NCBI GenBank assembly: GCA_025765595.1
Contig: JAIVFH010000063.1
Location: 124,001-188,000 of the forward strand
Reading direction: 5' to 3'
Length of the DNA: 64,000 bases
Source: Obelidium mucronatum
Lineage: Eukaryota > Chytridiomycota > Chytridiomycetes > Chytridiales > Chytriomycetaceae
The translations under genes were made by a program, and so were the position numbers. The notes beneath the pieces were generated by a model, which did no database searches, was not told the origin of the DNA, and was given only the letters and a program-made list of their open reading frames with translations. This document shows positions 25,168 through 35,029 of the stretch, piece after piece (within the stretch, counting starts at the first letter, position 1; every line of letters starts with the position of its first letter).

Positions 25168-28100
25168 GGCCGGATTCAAGCACTAATCTCCGTGTTTTAT
25201 CTCACCTACCATTTCCGGCGCTCGGATTCCGCCAGTGGCCGGACTTTCCTGACCGGGTCACGGAACGTCGGGCTGCTGGCGTGTCTTTGCACGGAAATGG
25301 ACCCCTGGGCGCTGGTTTATTTTTTTCTGGTATGTTGGAGTGTTTCTGCCAGTCTTTTCTTTACACTAACCGAATTCGACTTTATTAGGTGTTTTTTTAT
25401 CTGAAATAAACCAACTGTGCGAAATAGCCGCCCGCTCTGGGACTACTTGGATTCAAGCACTAATCTCCGTGGTTTTATCTCACCTACCATTTCCGGCGCT
25501 CAGATTCCGCCAGTGGTCGGACTTTCCTTCCTGACCGGGTCACGGAACGTCGGGCTGCTGGCGTGTCTTTGCACGGAAATGGACCCCTGGGCGCTGGTTT
25601 ATTTATTTTCTGGTATGTTGGAGTGTTTCTGCGAGTCTTTTCTTAACACTAACAGAATTCGACTTTACCAGGTGGTTTTTTATCTGAAATAAATCAACTG
25701 TGCGAAATAGCCGCCCGCTCTGGGTTCTTGGTCTTTTTACTACGTGCCTATAGCTTCGGCCGATTTCAAGCACTAATCTCCGTGTTTTATCTCACCTACC
25801 ATTTCCGGCGCTCAGATTCCGCCAGTGGCCGGACTTTCCTTCCTGACTGGGTCACGGAACGTCGGGCTACTGGCGTGTCTTTGCACGGAAATGGACCCCT
25901 GGGCGCTGGTTTATTTTTTTATGGTATGTTGGAGTGTTTCTGCGAGTCTGTTCTTAACACTAACAGACTTCGACTTTATTAGGTGTTTTTTTATCTGAAA
26001 TAAACCAACCGTGCGAAATAGCCGTACTACGTGGATTCAAGCACTAATCTCCGTGGTTTATCTCACCTACCATTTCCGGCGCTCGGATTCCGCCAGTGGC
26101 CGGACTTTCCTTCCTGACCGGGTCACGGAACGTCGGGCTGCTGGCGTGTCTTTGCACGGAAATGGACCCCTGGGCGCTGGTTTATTTATTTTCTGGTATG
26201 TTGGAGTGTTTCTGCGAGTCTTTTCTTGCGCTAACCGAATTCGACTTTATTAGGTGGTTTTTTTATCTGAAATAAACCAACCGTGCGAAATAGCCGCCCG
26301 CTCTGGGTTCTTGGTCTTTTTACTACGTGGATTCAAGCACTAATCTCCGTGTTTTATCTCACCTACCATTTCCGGCGCTCGGATTCCGCCAGTGGCCGGA
26401 CTTTCCTTCCTGACCGGGTCACGGAACGTCGGGCTGCTGGCGTGTCTTTGCACGGAAATGGACCCCTGGGCGCTGGTTTATTTTTTTCTGGTATGTTGGA
26501 GTGTTTCTGCGAGTCTGTTCTTTGCACTAACAGAATTCGACTTTATTAGGTATTTTTTTATCTGAAATAAACCAACCGTGCGAAATAGCCGTACTACGTG
26601 GATTCAAGCACTAATCTCCGTGGTTTATCTCACCTACCATTTCCGGCGCTCGGATTCCGCCAGTGGCCGGACTTTCCTTCCTGACTGGGTCACGGAACGT
26701 CGGGCTGCTGGCGTGTCTTTGCACGGAAATGGACCCCTGGGCGCTGGTTATTTTTTTTCTGGTATGTTGGAGTGTTTCTGCGAGTCTTTTCTTAACACTA
26801 ACAGAATTCGACTTTACCAGGTGGTTTTTTATCTGAAATAAACCGACCGTGCGAAATAGCCGCCCGCTCTGGGTTCTTGGTCTTTTTACTACGTGGATTC
26901 AAGCACTAATCTCCGTGTTTTATCTCACCTACCATTTCCGGCGCTCAGATTCCGCCAGTGGCCGGACTTTCCTTCCTGACTGGGTCACGGAACTTCGGGC
27001 TGCTGGCGTGTCTTTGCACGGAAATGGACCCCTGGGCGCTGGTTTATTTTTTTCTGGTATGTTGGAGTGTTTCTGCGAGTCTGTTCTTAACACTAACAGA
27101 CTTCGACTTTATTAGGTGTTTTTTTATCTGAAATAAACCAACCGTGCGAAATAGCCGTACTACGTGGATTCAAGCACTAATCTCCGTGTTTTATCTCACC
27201 TACCATTTCCGGCGCTCGGATTCCGCCAGTGGCCGGACTTTCCTTCCTGACCGGGTCACGGAACGTCGGGCTGCTGGCGTGTCTTTGCACGGAAATGGAC
27301 CCCTGGGCGCTGGTTTATTTTTTTCTGGTATGTTGGAGTGTTTCTGCGAGTCTGTTCTTTGCACTAACAGAATTCGACTTTATTAGGTATTTTTTTATCT
27401 GAAATAAACCAACCGTGCGAAATAGCCGTACTACGTGGATTCAAGCACTAATCTCCGTGGTTTATCTCACCTACCATTTCCGGCGCTCGGATTCCGCCAG
27501 TGGCCGGACTTTCCTTCCTGACTGGGTCACGGAACGTCGGGCTGCTGGCGTGTCTTTGCACGGAAATGGACCCCTGGGCGCTGGTTATTTTTTTTCTGGT
27601 ATGTTGGAGTGTTTCTGCGAGTCTTTTCTTAACACTAACAGAATTCGACTTTACCAGGTGGTTTTTTATCTGAAATAAACCGACCGTGCGAAATAGCCGC
27701 CCGCTCTGGGTTCTTGGTCTTTTTACTACGTGGATTCAAGCACTAATCTCCGTGTTTTATCTCACCTACCATTTCCGGCGCTCAGATTCCGCCAGTGGCC
27801 GGACTTTCCTTCCTGACTGGGTCACGGAACTTCGGGCTGCTGGCGTGTCTTTGCACGGAAATGGACCCCTGGGCGCTGGTTTATTTTTTTCTGGTATGTT
27901 GGAGTGTTTCTGCGAGTCTGTTCTTAACACTAACAGACTTCGACTTTATTAGGTGTTTTTTTATCTGAAATAAACCAACCGTGCGAAATAGCCGTACTAC
28001 GTGGATTCAAGCACTAATCTCCGGATTTTATCTCACCTACCATTTCCGGCGCTCCGATTCCGTCAGTGGCCGGACTTTCCTTCCTGACCGGGTCACGGAA

Positions 28101-29100
28101 CGTCGGGCTGCTGGCGTGTCTTTGCACGGAAATGGACCTCTGGGTGCTGGTTTTTTTTTTTATGGTATGTTGGATTGCTTCTGCGAGTCTGTTCTTTGCA
28201 CTCACCGAATTCGACTTTCTTAGGTGTTTCTTTATCTGAAATAAATCAACTGTGCGAAATAGCCGCCCGCTCTGGGTTCTTGGTCTTTTTACTACGTGGA
28301 TTCAAGCACTAATCTCCGTGTTTTATCTCACCTACCATTTCCGGCGCTCGGATTCCGCCAGTGGTCGGACTTTCCTTCCTGACTGGGTCACGGAACGTCG
28401 GGCTGCTGGCGTGTCTTTGCACGGAAATGGACCCCTGGGCGCTGGTTTATTTTTTTCTGGTATGTTGGAGTGTTTATGCGAGTCTGTTCTTAACACTAAC
28501 AGACTTCGACTTTATTAGGTGTTTTTTTATCTGAAATAAACCAACCGTGCGAAATAGCCGTACTACGTGGATTCAAGCACTAATCTCCGGATTTTATCTC
28601 ACCTACCATTTCCGGCGCTCCGATTCCGTCAGTGGCCGGACTTTCCTTCCTGACCGGGTCACGGAACGTCGGGCTGCTGGCGTGTCTTTGCACGGAAATG
28701 GACCCCTGGGCGCTGGTTTATTTTTTTATGGTATGTTGGAGTGTTTCTGCGAGTCTGTTCTTAACACTAACAGACTTCGACTTTATTAGGTGTTTTTTTA
28801 TCTGAAATAAACCAACCGTGCGAAATAGCCGTACTACGTGGATTCAAGCACTAATCTCCGGATTTTATCTCACCTACCATTTCCGGCGCTCAGATTCCGC
28901 CAGTGGCCGGACTTTCCTTCCTGACCGGGTCACGGAACGTCGGGCTGCTGGCGTGTCTTTGCACGGAAATGGACCTCTGGGCGCTGGTTTTTTTTTAGGG
29001 TATGTTGGATTGCTTCTGCGAGTCTGTTCTTTGCACTAACCGAATTCGACTTTCTTAGGTGTTTTTTTATCTGAAATAAATCAACTGTGCGAAATAGCCG
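25168..29100 (+). repeat. Tandem array, 14 units of about 271 or 295 bp, each with intron-like signals
   Basis: Head-to-tail repeat starting at GGATTCAAGCACTAATCTCC. Successive unit starts (GTGCGAAATAGCC) lie at 25417, about 25700, 26011, 26283, 26578, 26849, 27144, 27415, 27686, 27981, 28252, 28547 and 28818. Regular spacing is 271 or 295 bp, the longer form having an extra 24-bp segment (CCGCTCTGGGTTCTTGGTCT...). Every unit contains GGTATGTTGG, a CACTAAC or close variant, and TTAG or CCAG 59 nt later: the donor, branch site and acceptor of a short spliceosomal intron. An AATAAA follows. One frame is open for about 80 codons per unit but has no conserved ATG and stops in each unit, so I treat the array as non-coding. 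No terminal inverted repeats or transposase. Confidence 0.92.
26307..27980 (+). repeat. Recent 837-bp higher-order duplication within the array
   Basis: The three-unit block 26307-27143 is repeated as 27144-27980. Stretches I compared base by base (about 26578-26880 against 27415-27717) are identical, including private variants such as TTCGGGCTGC in the third unit. This points to recent unequal exchange. Confidence 0.75.
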
Positions 29101-29250
29101 CCCGCTCTGGGTACTTGGTCTTCTTCAACCCACGCTCTGGGTTAGGATGTCGAAAGTTTAGAGTCACGTTATTTTTTCCAAGTATCTGCCGAGCGACAGT
29201 GATAAAAACAATAATAATAACAATTTAATATGCATCCTACTGTACTTCAT

Positions 29251-29922
29251 TCAAAACCCTGCAGCTTTGTCAGCACGCTTTGGAAGCCACTCCATTAATC
29301 CTTCGTCATCATTGTCTGTGCTACTTTTATCCTTGGACTTTTCAACGTCTCCGCCCAACGAATCCGTATCAGAAGATAGAGAAGAAGGCACAGAATCTCC
29401 GGTCAACACATCTCTTGCTCGCAACCGAACAACCAAATTCCCCTCTCGATCACCCCCCTTTCTCGCAATAATGTCTTCAATGGTTCCAATCTTTCCCTGA
29501 GTCGTATCAAACCAGCCCAAATGATCTGCAATCAAATGCTTTGACGAACAGCCTTCACAAGTTATAATCACGACACCCGTTTCATAAGCTTTTTTGGACA
29601 TTAGTTTGTGTGTGCGGTGGTCACATTTGTTGCAGTTGAAGCCAATCAGTAAGCGGGACGGGATTTGCATGTTTTGCGGAGTATTTGCTGATGATGATGA
29701 CGATGACGATGATGGTGGCGGCGGCGGCGCTTGTGTGTCCATGAGTCTGCAAGATGAGGAAAACAGTCTGTTGCTATTTGATGCTCTTTGACTTAGCGCA
29801 GGGGATTGGGGCCACTGTGTGCCTGTCAATAAAGGTGCTGCTACTGGAGCATATGATCGTTGCTGTTGTGCAAGCAGCAATGATGCTGGTCTCCTCAGCA
29901 GATGACGGATTGTGGATGACAT
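29251..29922 (-). CDS. ZIM17: Mitochondrial DNL-type zinc finger protein, Hsp70 escort (Zim17/Tim15/Hep1)
   Basis: Zim17 keeps mitochondrial Hsp70 soluble during protein import and Fe-S assembly. The single exon shows the DNL zinc-finger domain: GFNCNKCDHRTHKLMSKKAY with the first CxxC, VVIITCEGCSSKHLIADHLG with the second CxxC, and the DHLGWF motif that corresponds to the family's D-N/H-L signature. The N-terminus (MSSTIRHLLRRPASLLLAQQ) is Arg/Ser/Leu-rich, as in matrix-targeting peptides, followed by a Pro/Ser-rich stretch. The C-terminal tail is acidic and longer than in yeast. I start at 29922; upstream in-frame ATGs would disrupt the presequence. Divergent from COX6B, another nuclear-encoded mitochondrial gene. 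Confidence 0.9.
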   Translation of the reverse strand: MSSTIRHLLRRPASLLLAQQQRSYAPVAAPLLTGTQWPQSPALSQRASNSNRLFSSSCRLMDTQAPPPPPSSSSSSSSANTPQNMQIPSRLLIGFNCNKCDHRTHKLMSKKAYETGVVIITCEGCSSKHLIADHLGWFDTTQGKIGTIEDIIARKGGDREGNLVVRLRARDVLTGDSVPSSLSSDTDSLGGDVEKSKDKSSTDNDDEGLMEWLPKRADKAAGF

Positions 29923-30262
29923 CAGACTGAAAAATAAAAAGTAGGAAGAATCCCCAGAAGAATCCATAGAAAGGAAGGAATAATAGTAAATCATAGATAA
30001 ATATCAAAGCACAATATTCTCGACACGCCGAGATCAAAAAATTGAATTTTAAAAGAGAGTTATCGTCGTTCCTTTTTTTCTATTTCTGCATGTGATACAC
30101 TAATGCTGTAAAAAAGAGGGTATCGGCCGGGTGCAAAATAATAAACCTCTCCCCTTTTTTCCGAAGCTTTCTAAGAAATAGCTCGCTAGCATCAGCAAGG
30201 GGGTTTGGGTTTACAAAGTCACGTTTGCACTTTTTTGCACTTTTTTTTTCTGTGCTCCCAAA
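29923..30262. promoter_or_regulatory. Divergent promoter region of ZIM17 and COX6B
   Basis: 340 bp between the two start codons. AT-rich with a poly-T run just before the COX6B start. No specific factor site could be named. The shared mitochondrial role of both genes makes co-regulation plausible. Confidence 0.4.
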
Positions 30263-31032
30263 ATGACCTTCGAACTCAAGGTGAGACGCTGATTCGAAAC
30301 CCAACGAAGAAGATCCGCGGAGCGACAAATATCAAGGAGATCCATTGGAAGAGAGAGCGGGTTGTGCCAAAGTTTGACTGCTGCTGGCTCTGGGTTCGAA
30401 ATGCCAATTGAAATCTCACACGACCTCGGACTTCCAATGCGAAATAACCATGGCACCAAACGGCCATTCATGATTCAGCATAAATTGAACAATGCATTGG
30501 GATCTTGGCGGGTGCATAGCGTGACCGTGGACGAGATGGAGGATGTGACTCATACAATATCGTCATTTTTCCTCATCATATCATCAATCAACCAAAACCG
30601 ATCTGGGTATGTGAATCTAATGTGCCATATGTTTTGTTCTAGACTGCCGGTTTCGACGCCCGTTTCCCAAACCAGAACCAGGTATAACTCCCTTTTGTTT
30701 CGTTTGACATCGTTCTTTGGGACTGATTTTATTCATCAACAGACCAAGAACTGCTGGCAAAATTACGTTGACTACTTCAAGTGTGTCGCCAACAAGGGTG
30801 AGGACTACGCCCCATGCAATCAGTTCAAGCAAGTTTACAAGTCCTTGTGCCCAATTAAATGGGTATGTAGCGCTTGTATCAAAGTAATAAGGGTTTGAGT
30901 TTCTTAACCTGTTTATTTCTTGGTCCCCCTCAATGTTTTAAGACTGAGCAATGGGACGAACAACGTGAATCTGGCACCTTCCCAGCCTTGTATGAAGTCA
31001 AGAACAAGCCCCACCACGGCGACCACCACTAA
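30263..31032 (+). CDS. COX6B: Cytochrome c oxidase subunit 6B (Cox12)
   Basis: Intermembrane-space subunit of respiratory complex IV. Four exons phase exactly: 30263-30280, 30643-30681, 30743-30862 and 30943-31032, giving 88 residues, close to the usual length. Exon 1 is an 18-nt micro-exon (MTFELK). Exon 2 gives TAGFDARFPNQNQ, exon 3 the twin-Cys segment with C-x9-C (CWQNYVDYFKC) and C-x10-C (CNQFKQVYKSLC), which form the two disulfides of the CHCH fold. Exon 4 gives TEQWDEQRESGTFP. The placement of exon 1 is inference: it has a good GTGAGA donor, keeps phase and yields the KTA-FD-RFPNQNQ context known from the family, but requires a 362-nt intron, longer than typical here. AATAAA overlaps the stop codon. 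Confidence 0.92.
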
Positions 31033-31037
31033 ATAAA
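31032..31037 (+). terminator. AATAAA poly(A) signal overlapping the COX6B stop
   Basis: TAA at 31030-31032 runs directly into AATAAA, implying a very short 3'UTR. Confidence 0.6.
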
Positions 31038-31199
31038 GGAATTGGACTGTTTCTACACTTGAAGCGGGATTTACATTTTTCTTTTGTATTTGGCTGAACC
31101 GCAGCTTTTTATTGAAAGCAAAAATAAAAAACACCAATTGATATCATCTCCAATTACCACATTGGTTTTTTGCGTTTTTTGACTGTTGTCACGATTTCT

Positions 31200-32966
31200 T
31201 TATTCCAATTTACGAAACTTATATGTCAAGATGGGCTTCATGATTGCAACGCAATCCACATATTCCGAAATATCTTGAATCACGTCTTGAATATTCTTGT
31301 ACGCATCAGGCGCTTCCTCTGCCAGCAAGTTGCGATCATCGCAAATCACTGTCGACCCAAACTCGGCAGTCTTTGTCAGCGAGTCCAAATTCTTTGAGTA
31401 TTTTTCAGTTATGAGTTGGTTTGCTTTTGTTCGTGTCCATTTGCGGCCGGCTCCATGGGGGAGACTGTATGCATTCCGCACTTGGTCTCCTTTGGGCGAT
31501 ACCAGGTATGTGTAGTCGCCACGGGATCCTGGGATGGGAACAATTCCTTCTGTGCTTGGGGCTGCTCCTTTTCGATGCACCCACGTGGTGCTGGTGCCAG
31601 ACTGTGCCGTTGCGGCTCGACTTGAACCACCACCAACAGGTGCGTCTCCCACATCATCTATTCCCACTGAAGCGCAGCACAGGCTGCTCACATTATTGTG
31701 ATGTATATCAATAAGCTTGACTGCCACAGAATCCATCCATTCCTGTAACTCCTGAATGGATTCCAAACCACCCTGTACTGGCACGTTATCAGACATTTTT
31801 CCAAACACCATTCTTAGGAAGCGTAGGGCAATCAATTCACGGTTACGACGCGCCCAGTGACAGGCAAAGTCGTGCTGAGTCATATATTCCATGAATTCCG
31901 GCGTTCCTTCAACGAATGATATGCCACCGCTGCCGCCGCCGCCGCCCCCACTACCACTGCTACTGTTACTACCGCTGTACTTTGAAATCGTAGAATCTAG
32001 AATGGACTTCCCGAGAGATCGGGACCCGCTATGAACCAAGAGATAAATCATGCCCTCAGGCTGATGCGAACACAGAGCAGAGAATGCGTTGGCGAAGAGG
32101 GAATTGTTTTCGAGAGAATGAATTGTTTGGAGTTCTGCAAAGTGGTTGCCGGCGCCAATGGTTCCAAGAGTTTGAAGGGAATGTGATCTAATGTTTGCAT
32201 CATTAGAAAAGCTAGCAGTAGTGGTAGGGTTGGCGGTGTCCTGAGTAGCGGTGGGATTGTAGTTTAACCAGGCAAGAGAGTCTCCCTCCCAGGCGGAATC
32301 AAGGGAATGGAGTTTCGATGCCACACGTGAGATGTTCGTGGAAAGAGGTAACGTTGGTAGAGCATAGAGTGTCATTCCGCACCCAATGTCGCCGCCAATC
32401 AATTCTGGAAACACGCGATCCTTGACAAGGAATGCAGCACCTACAGGGAATCTCAATCCTTTTTGAGGATTATTGGTAATTGGGAAATGAATAAAATTCA
32501 GTAATCAGTTGGGAAAAAACAGGTTGTAATAGTGGTTACCAGGGCATAAATCTGGATAGCCACACACGCGAATCATTCCAGGCAGTGTAGCAGTTCGGTT
32601 CAACTGGTTCAAAGCCTCTGTATCCACAAACGAAGCATCTGCCATGACAAAAACGCTGGCAGGTGGATCGTCAGATTGGGAATCACCATCAACGACCGGA
32701 GTGACTGTGCCCACAAAAGGCTCCCCAGACGAAACCAATACCACTGAATCCGACTGTATCATTGAATACAAATCCTCTCCAAGTAGTTCTCTGCCAGAAT
32801 TCAGAAATAGTCTCTGCGGTTTCTTGATTCGCAATTTATTTTTGGCCAGGTCCAAGATCTGAGCTCGATCAGTGATTGTTGAAGATGGTTTGAGGACGAC
32901 AACAGTTTTGATCTTTTGGTTGGCGTTTGAAGAGAGTGTGATTCGCCTCGCAAGAACGGTACTCAT
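31200..32966 (-). CDS. RtcB-family RNA ligase (release-factor-H-coupled type) with N-terminal ubiquitin-like domain
   Basis: RtcB ligases join 2',3'-cyclic phosphate and 5'-OH RNA ends using Mn2+ and GTP. Two exons: 32966 to about 32538, and about 32458 to 31200, phased CCT-G|GTAACC...AAAAG|GA. All metal and guanylylation motifs are present: GGDIGCGM (Cys), GAGNHFAELQ (His), VHSGSRSLGK (His), IHHNN (His) and SLPHGAGRKW with the guanylylated His. The lead-in TATLPGMIRVCGYPDLCPG matches the short bacterial PrfH-linked RtcB group rather than the longer RtcB/HSPC117 of the eukaryotic tRNA-ligase complex. Residues about 15-90 (TVVVLKPSSTI..., RIKKPQRLFLNSGREL, SVVLVSSGEPF) look like a ubiquitin- or doublecortin-like beta-grasp. 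A Gly/Ser-rich insertion (about 31930-31980) interrupts the catalytic domain. Substrate is unknown. Confidence 0.88.
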
Positions 32967-33166
32967 GGTTTTCCTATTTTTTTTTTATTGTTGGAGTGCT
33001 TTTTAAAGACAAGGTGGCGGAGTGACTATTTCCAACTTTCCTCGAATAGACAACCAGTAGTACTTGAATCAAAGTAGCAATACAAATAAATAACACCCTA
33101 TATTTAAGATTATTTATATCTATAATAAATTTATATATCAAAAATAAAAAGAGACTTTATTTCAAA
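32967..33166. promoter_or_regulatory. Divergent promoter region of the RtcB-like gene and MED10
   Basis: 200 bp between divergent start codons, with an AT-rich TATATTTAAG/TTATATATC segment near 33099-33140 on the MED10 side. Inference from geometry and base composition. Confidence 0.4.
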
Positions 33167-33886
33167 ATGGACAGTTCAGACGCCAAAGCACTCGCTGTCC
33201 TTGAGAAGAGCATCCAAGGCACTATAGATGCCCTGTTCAAAATAAGCGCAACAACTTTTGACTTTCAGCCAGATAGCGGACCCGTCCTTCACCAGCGAAT
33301 GTTTGTTTACCCCTCGCTCCAATCTCTGTTGCACTTTTGTTCTCGCACTCTTGGTTGTTTGGAACAAAGCAACACCAGCTTTTATATGATAATAACTGGG
33401 GATGCGTAGAACACGGCTGACGACGAAACTTCAGGAAGTCGAAACTGTTGCTCAGAATGTGAATGTGAACGTACCGTTTTCTGCAATTGAGTTGAGTGCC
33501 ATAAGCCATATATATTTTGTAAATAGTCGAATGAAGAAAGATTTTGTTTTGGTTCTTTGACTGGGTGGATGGATGGAATGGATGGATAGTTCCATTACTG
33601 ATCGAAAGACTCCTTTACATTACGCAGATGCATTGAGTCGGGAGGAAATCCAGACACGTATACCAAAGATATGACACAAGTTCTTGTGGATAAAAATCAA
33701 AAAACGAATGGAATCATTAGTGCAGTCAAGGTAAGATGGGGGTTTTCATTTCCATGACATAATCTCTCTCTCTTCTCTAAAATTATCATCATATAGCATT
33801 TACATAATCAGTTGAGCGATGAAGTACGGAGGAATTATCCAGAGTTATACGCCGAATATGAAAAAACTGTTCTGCAAAACGAATAA
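33167..33886 (+). CDS. MED10: Mediator complex subunit 10 (Nut2)
   Basis: Middle-module subunit of Mediator, linking activators to RNA polymerase II. The gene is cut into four small exons that I phased by hand: 33167-33300, 33410-33490, 33628-33730 and 33797-33886. The total is 408 nt, 135 residues, the same as the human protein. Family blocks: LFKISATTFDFQPDSGPVLH, then after splicing HQRITRLTTKLQEVE, NVPFSAIECIESGGNPDTYT (the 'P...IDYID.GRNP..YT' signature) and SDEVRRNYPELYAEYEK. Two donors are non-consensus (GTTTGT and GTTGAG), so automated gene finders may miss this gene. Confidence is high because three independent splice junctions restore the family alignment. Confidence 0.9.
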
Positions 33887-33952
33887 ATATTAAGAATATA
33901 AAAGAATGCGACGCAAGAGGAAAGCGCTCTTTTTTTGGAAGAAGCAAAACTG

Positions 33953-34954
33953 ATGGGTCGAGTTTCTGATCCAAAAATAACTGAAAAAAGAATCTTAAGA
34001 TATTTAAGGTACCACCACCACCACCAGAACCATTGCCATGGCCCATGGCATGGCTTGAATACTGTCCTGTTAACACAAACGCACACGCACATACTCTCTC
34101 ATTCTCTTGGCATACCTTTTTGAAGAGTTGAACCAGCGACTAATGATTACATTACTTTCTTTTTTAGATATATGTCAACATCACAAGCTCAAGTACTCGC
34201 GCCAGCCTCTAATCTTCTACTTTCGACGCCGCCTATTTCGCCTCTAAAGAAGCGAAAGGGGACGCCGTTCCGGTCTCCAAAGCCTACCAATGAATCGGCA
34301 GATATGACAGCAGTGTACATATCATTTCCGTTTTCCATCAGCGGATACATTGACCAAGAAAACAGCAGCAATGATCAACAGCAGCAAGAATCTGATCAAC
34401 AGTATCAAAGAAAGCAACAGCGGGTTTCGTCGTACAATTCGCCACAGGTTGCAGTGATTGAATCAACAACAATAGCAACAACATCAGCATCATCATCAGC
34501 ATCAGCATCATCAATTTTAGTGCCAGCTTACCAAGGCGACGCTTATCCGTTTGCGTCTCCTTTGACAACAGCAACCACAGCAGCAGCAACAACAACGGCA
34601 ACGTTTCAAGCGCCGATTCGAACGGCCAACGCCAGCGTGCGGTTCGTCGGCGACTCGTTCTACGGAAGCAGCCGGTTCTGGTGGACGCGCAGCGTGCGGC
34701 CGAGTCCGGCGGCGTCCAGCGGCTCGTCGGACTCCGAGGCGCCGTCGAATGCAAACACCGGCGCACACGCAGCCGCCGGCGACGACGCCGCCGACGACGG
34801 CGCCGACTCGCAGAATGCAAATTTGGCGGCGCAAAGCTCGGCGCAGCGCGAGGGCTCGCCGCCGCGCAGGGGCGGCAACTGGCGCGGCCGCGGCAGAGGC
34901 CGAGGGCGCGGCCGTGGAAACTGGCGCGGCCGCGGCGGCGCAAACAACAACTAA
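33953..34954 (+). CDS. Low-complexity protein with C-terminal RGG box
   Basis: I do not recognise this protein. An exon from 34168 reads MSTSQAQVLAPASNLLLSTP, then Ser/Thr/Gln-rich low complexity, an Ala/Asp/Ser-rich GC-rich segment, and a basic RGG tail (GGNWRGRGRGRGRGRGNWRG, about 34870-34940) typical of RNA-binding proteins. A strong acceptor (CTAATG branch, TTTCTTTTTTAG) ends at 34167. A small upstream exon 33953-34008 (MGRVSDPKITEKRILRYLR) joins in frame, giving 280 residues, but its donor GTACCA is poor. If that exon is wrong, the start is at about 34172. The only conserved-looking piece outside low complexity is SVRFVGDSFYGSSRFWWTRS (about 34637-34700). RNA binding is inference from the RGG box. 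Confidence 0.55.
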
Positions 34955-35029
34955 ATCTCGATTGGTGTTGTGTTCCATGATTTGTCGAAAACTAATAAAT
35001 AAATAAAATAAATAAATAATTGCTTGGAA

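Noticed and set aside
25192..29039. Family of 14 short proteins (about 80-90 residues) encoded by the tandem array
   Set aside because: The open frame has no conserved ATG, each unit ends in its own stop and the end overlaps the intron-like signals. Frame openness follows from unit copying.
25168..29100. Tandem array as a CRISPR array or transposon
   Set aside because: Units are 271-295 bp with no spacer/repeat alternation, no cas genes (eukaryote), and no inverted repeats, target duplications or transposase.
30281..30642. TTCGAAAC and GGGTTCGAAAT stretches as a tRNA gene in COX6B intron 1
   Set aside because: They resemble a Pol III B box, but I found no cloverleaf, acceptor stem or A box at proper spacing on either strand.
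30362..30898. 178-residue ORF through COX6B intron 1 and exon 3
   Set aside because: It reads through clear splice sites. The spliced version gives the exact COX6B family sequence.
33935..34123. Separate short ORF with a His run upstream of the RGG protein
   Set aside because: It reads into a CCACCACCA intronic repeat. The strong acceptor at 34167 indicates this is partly intron.
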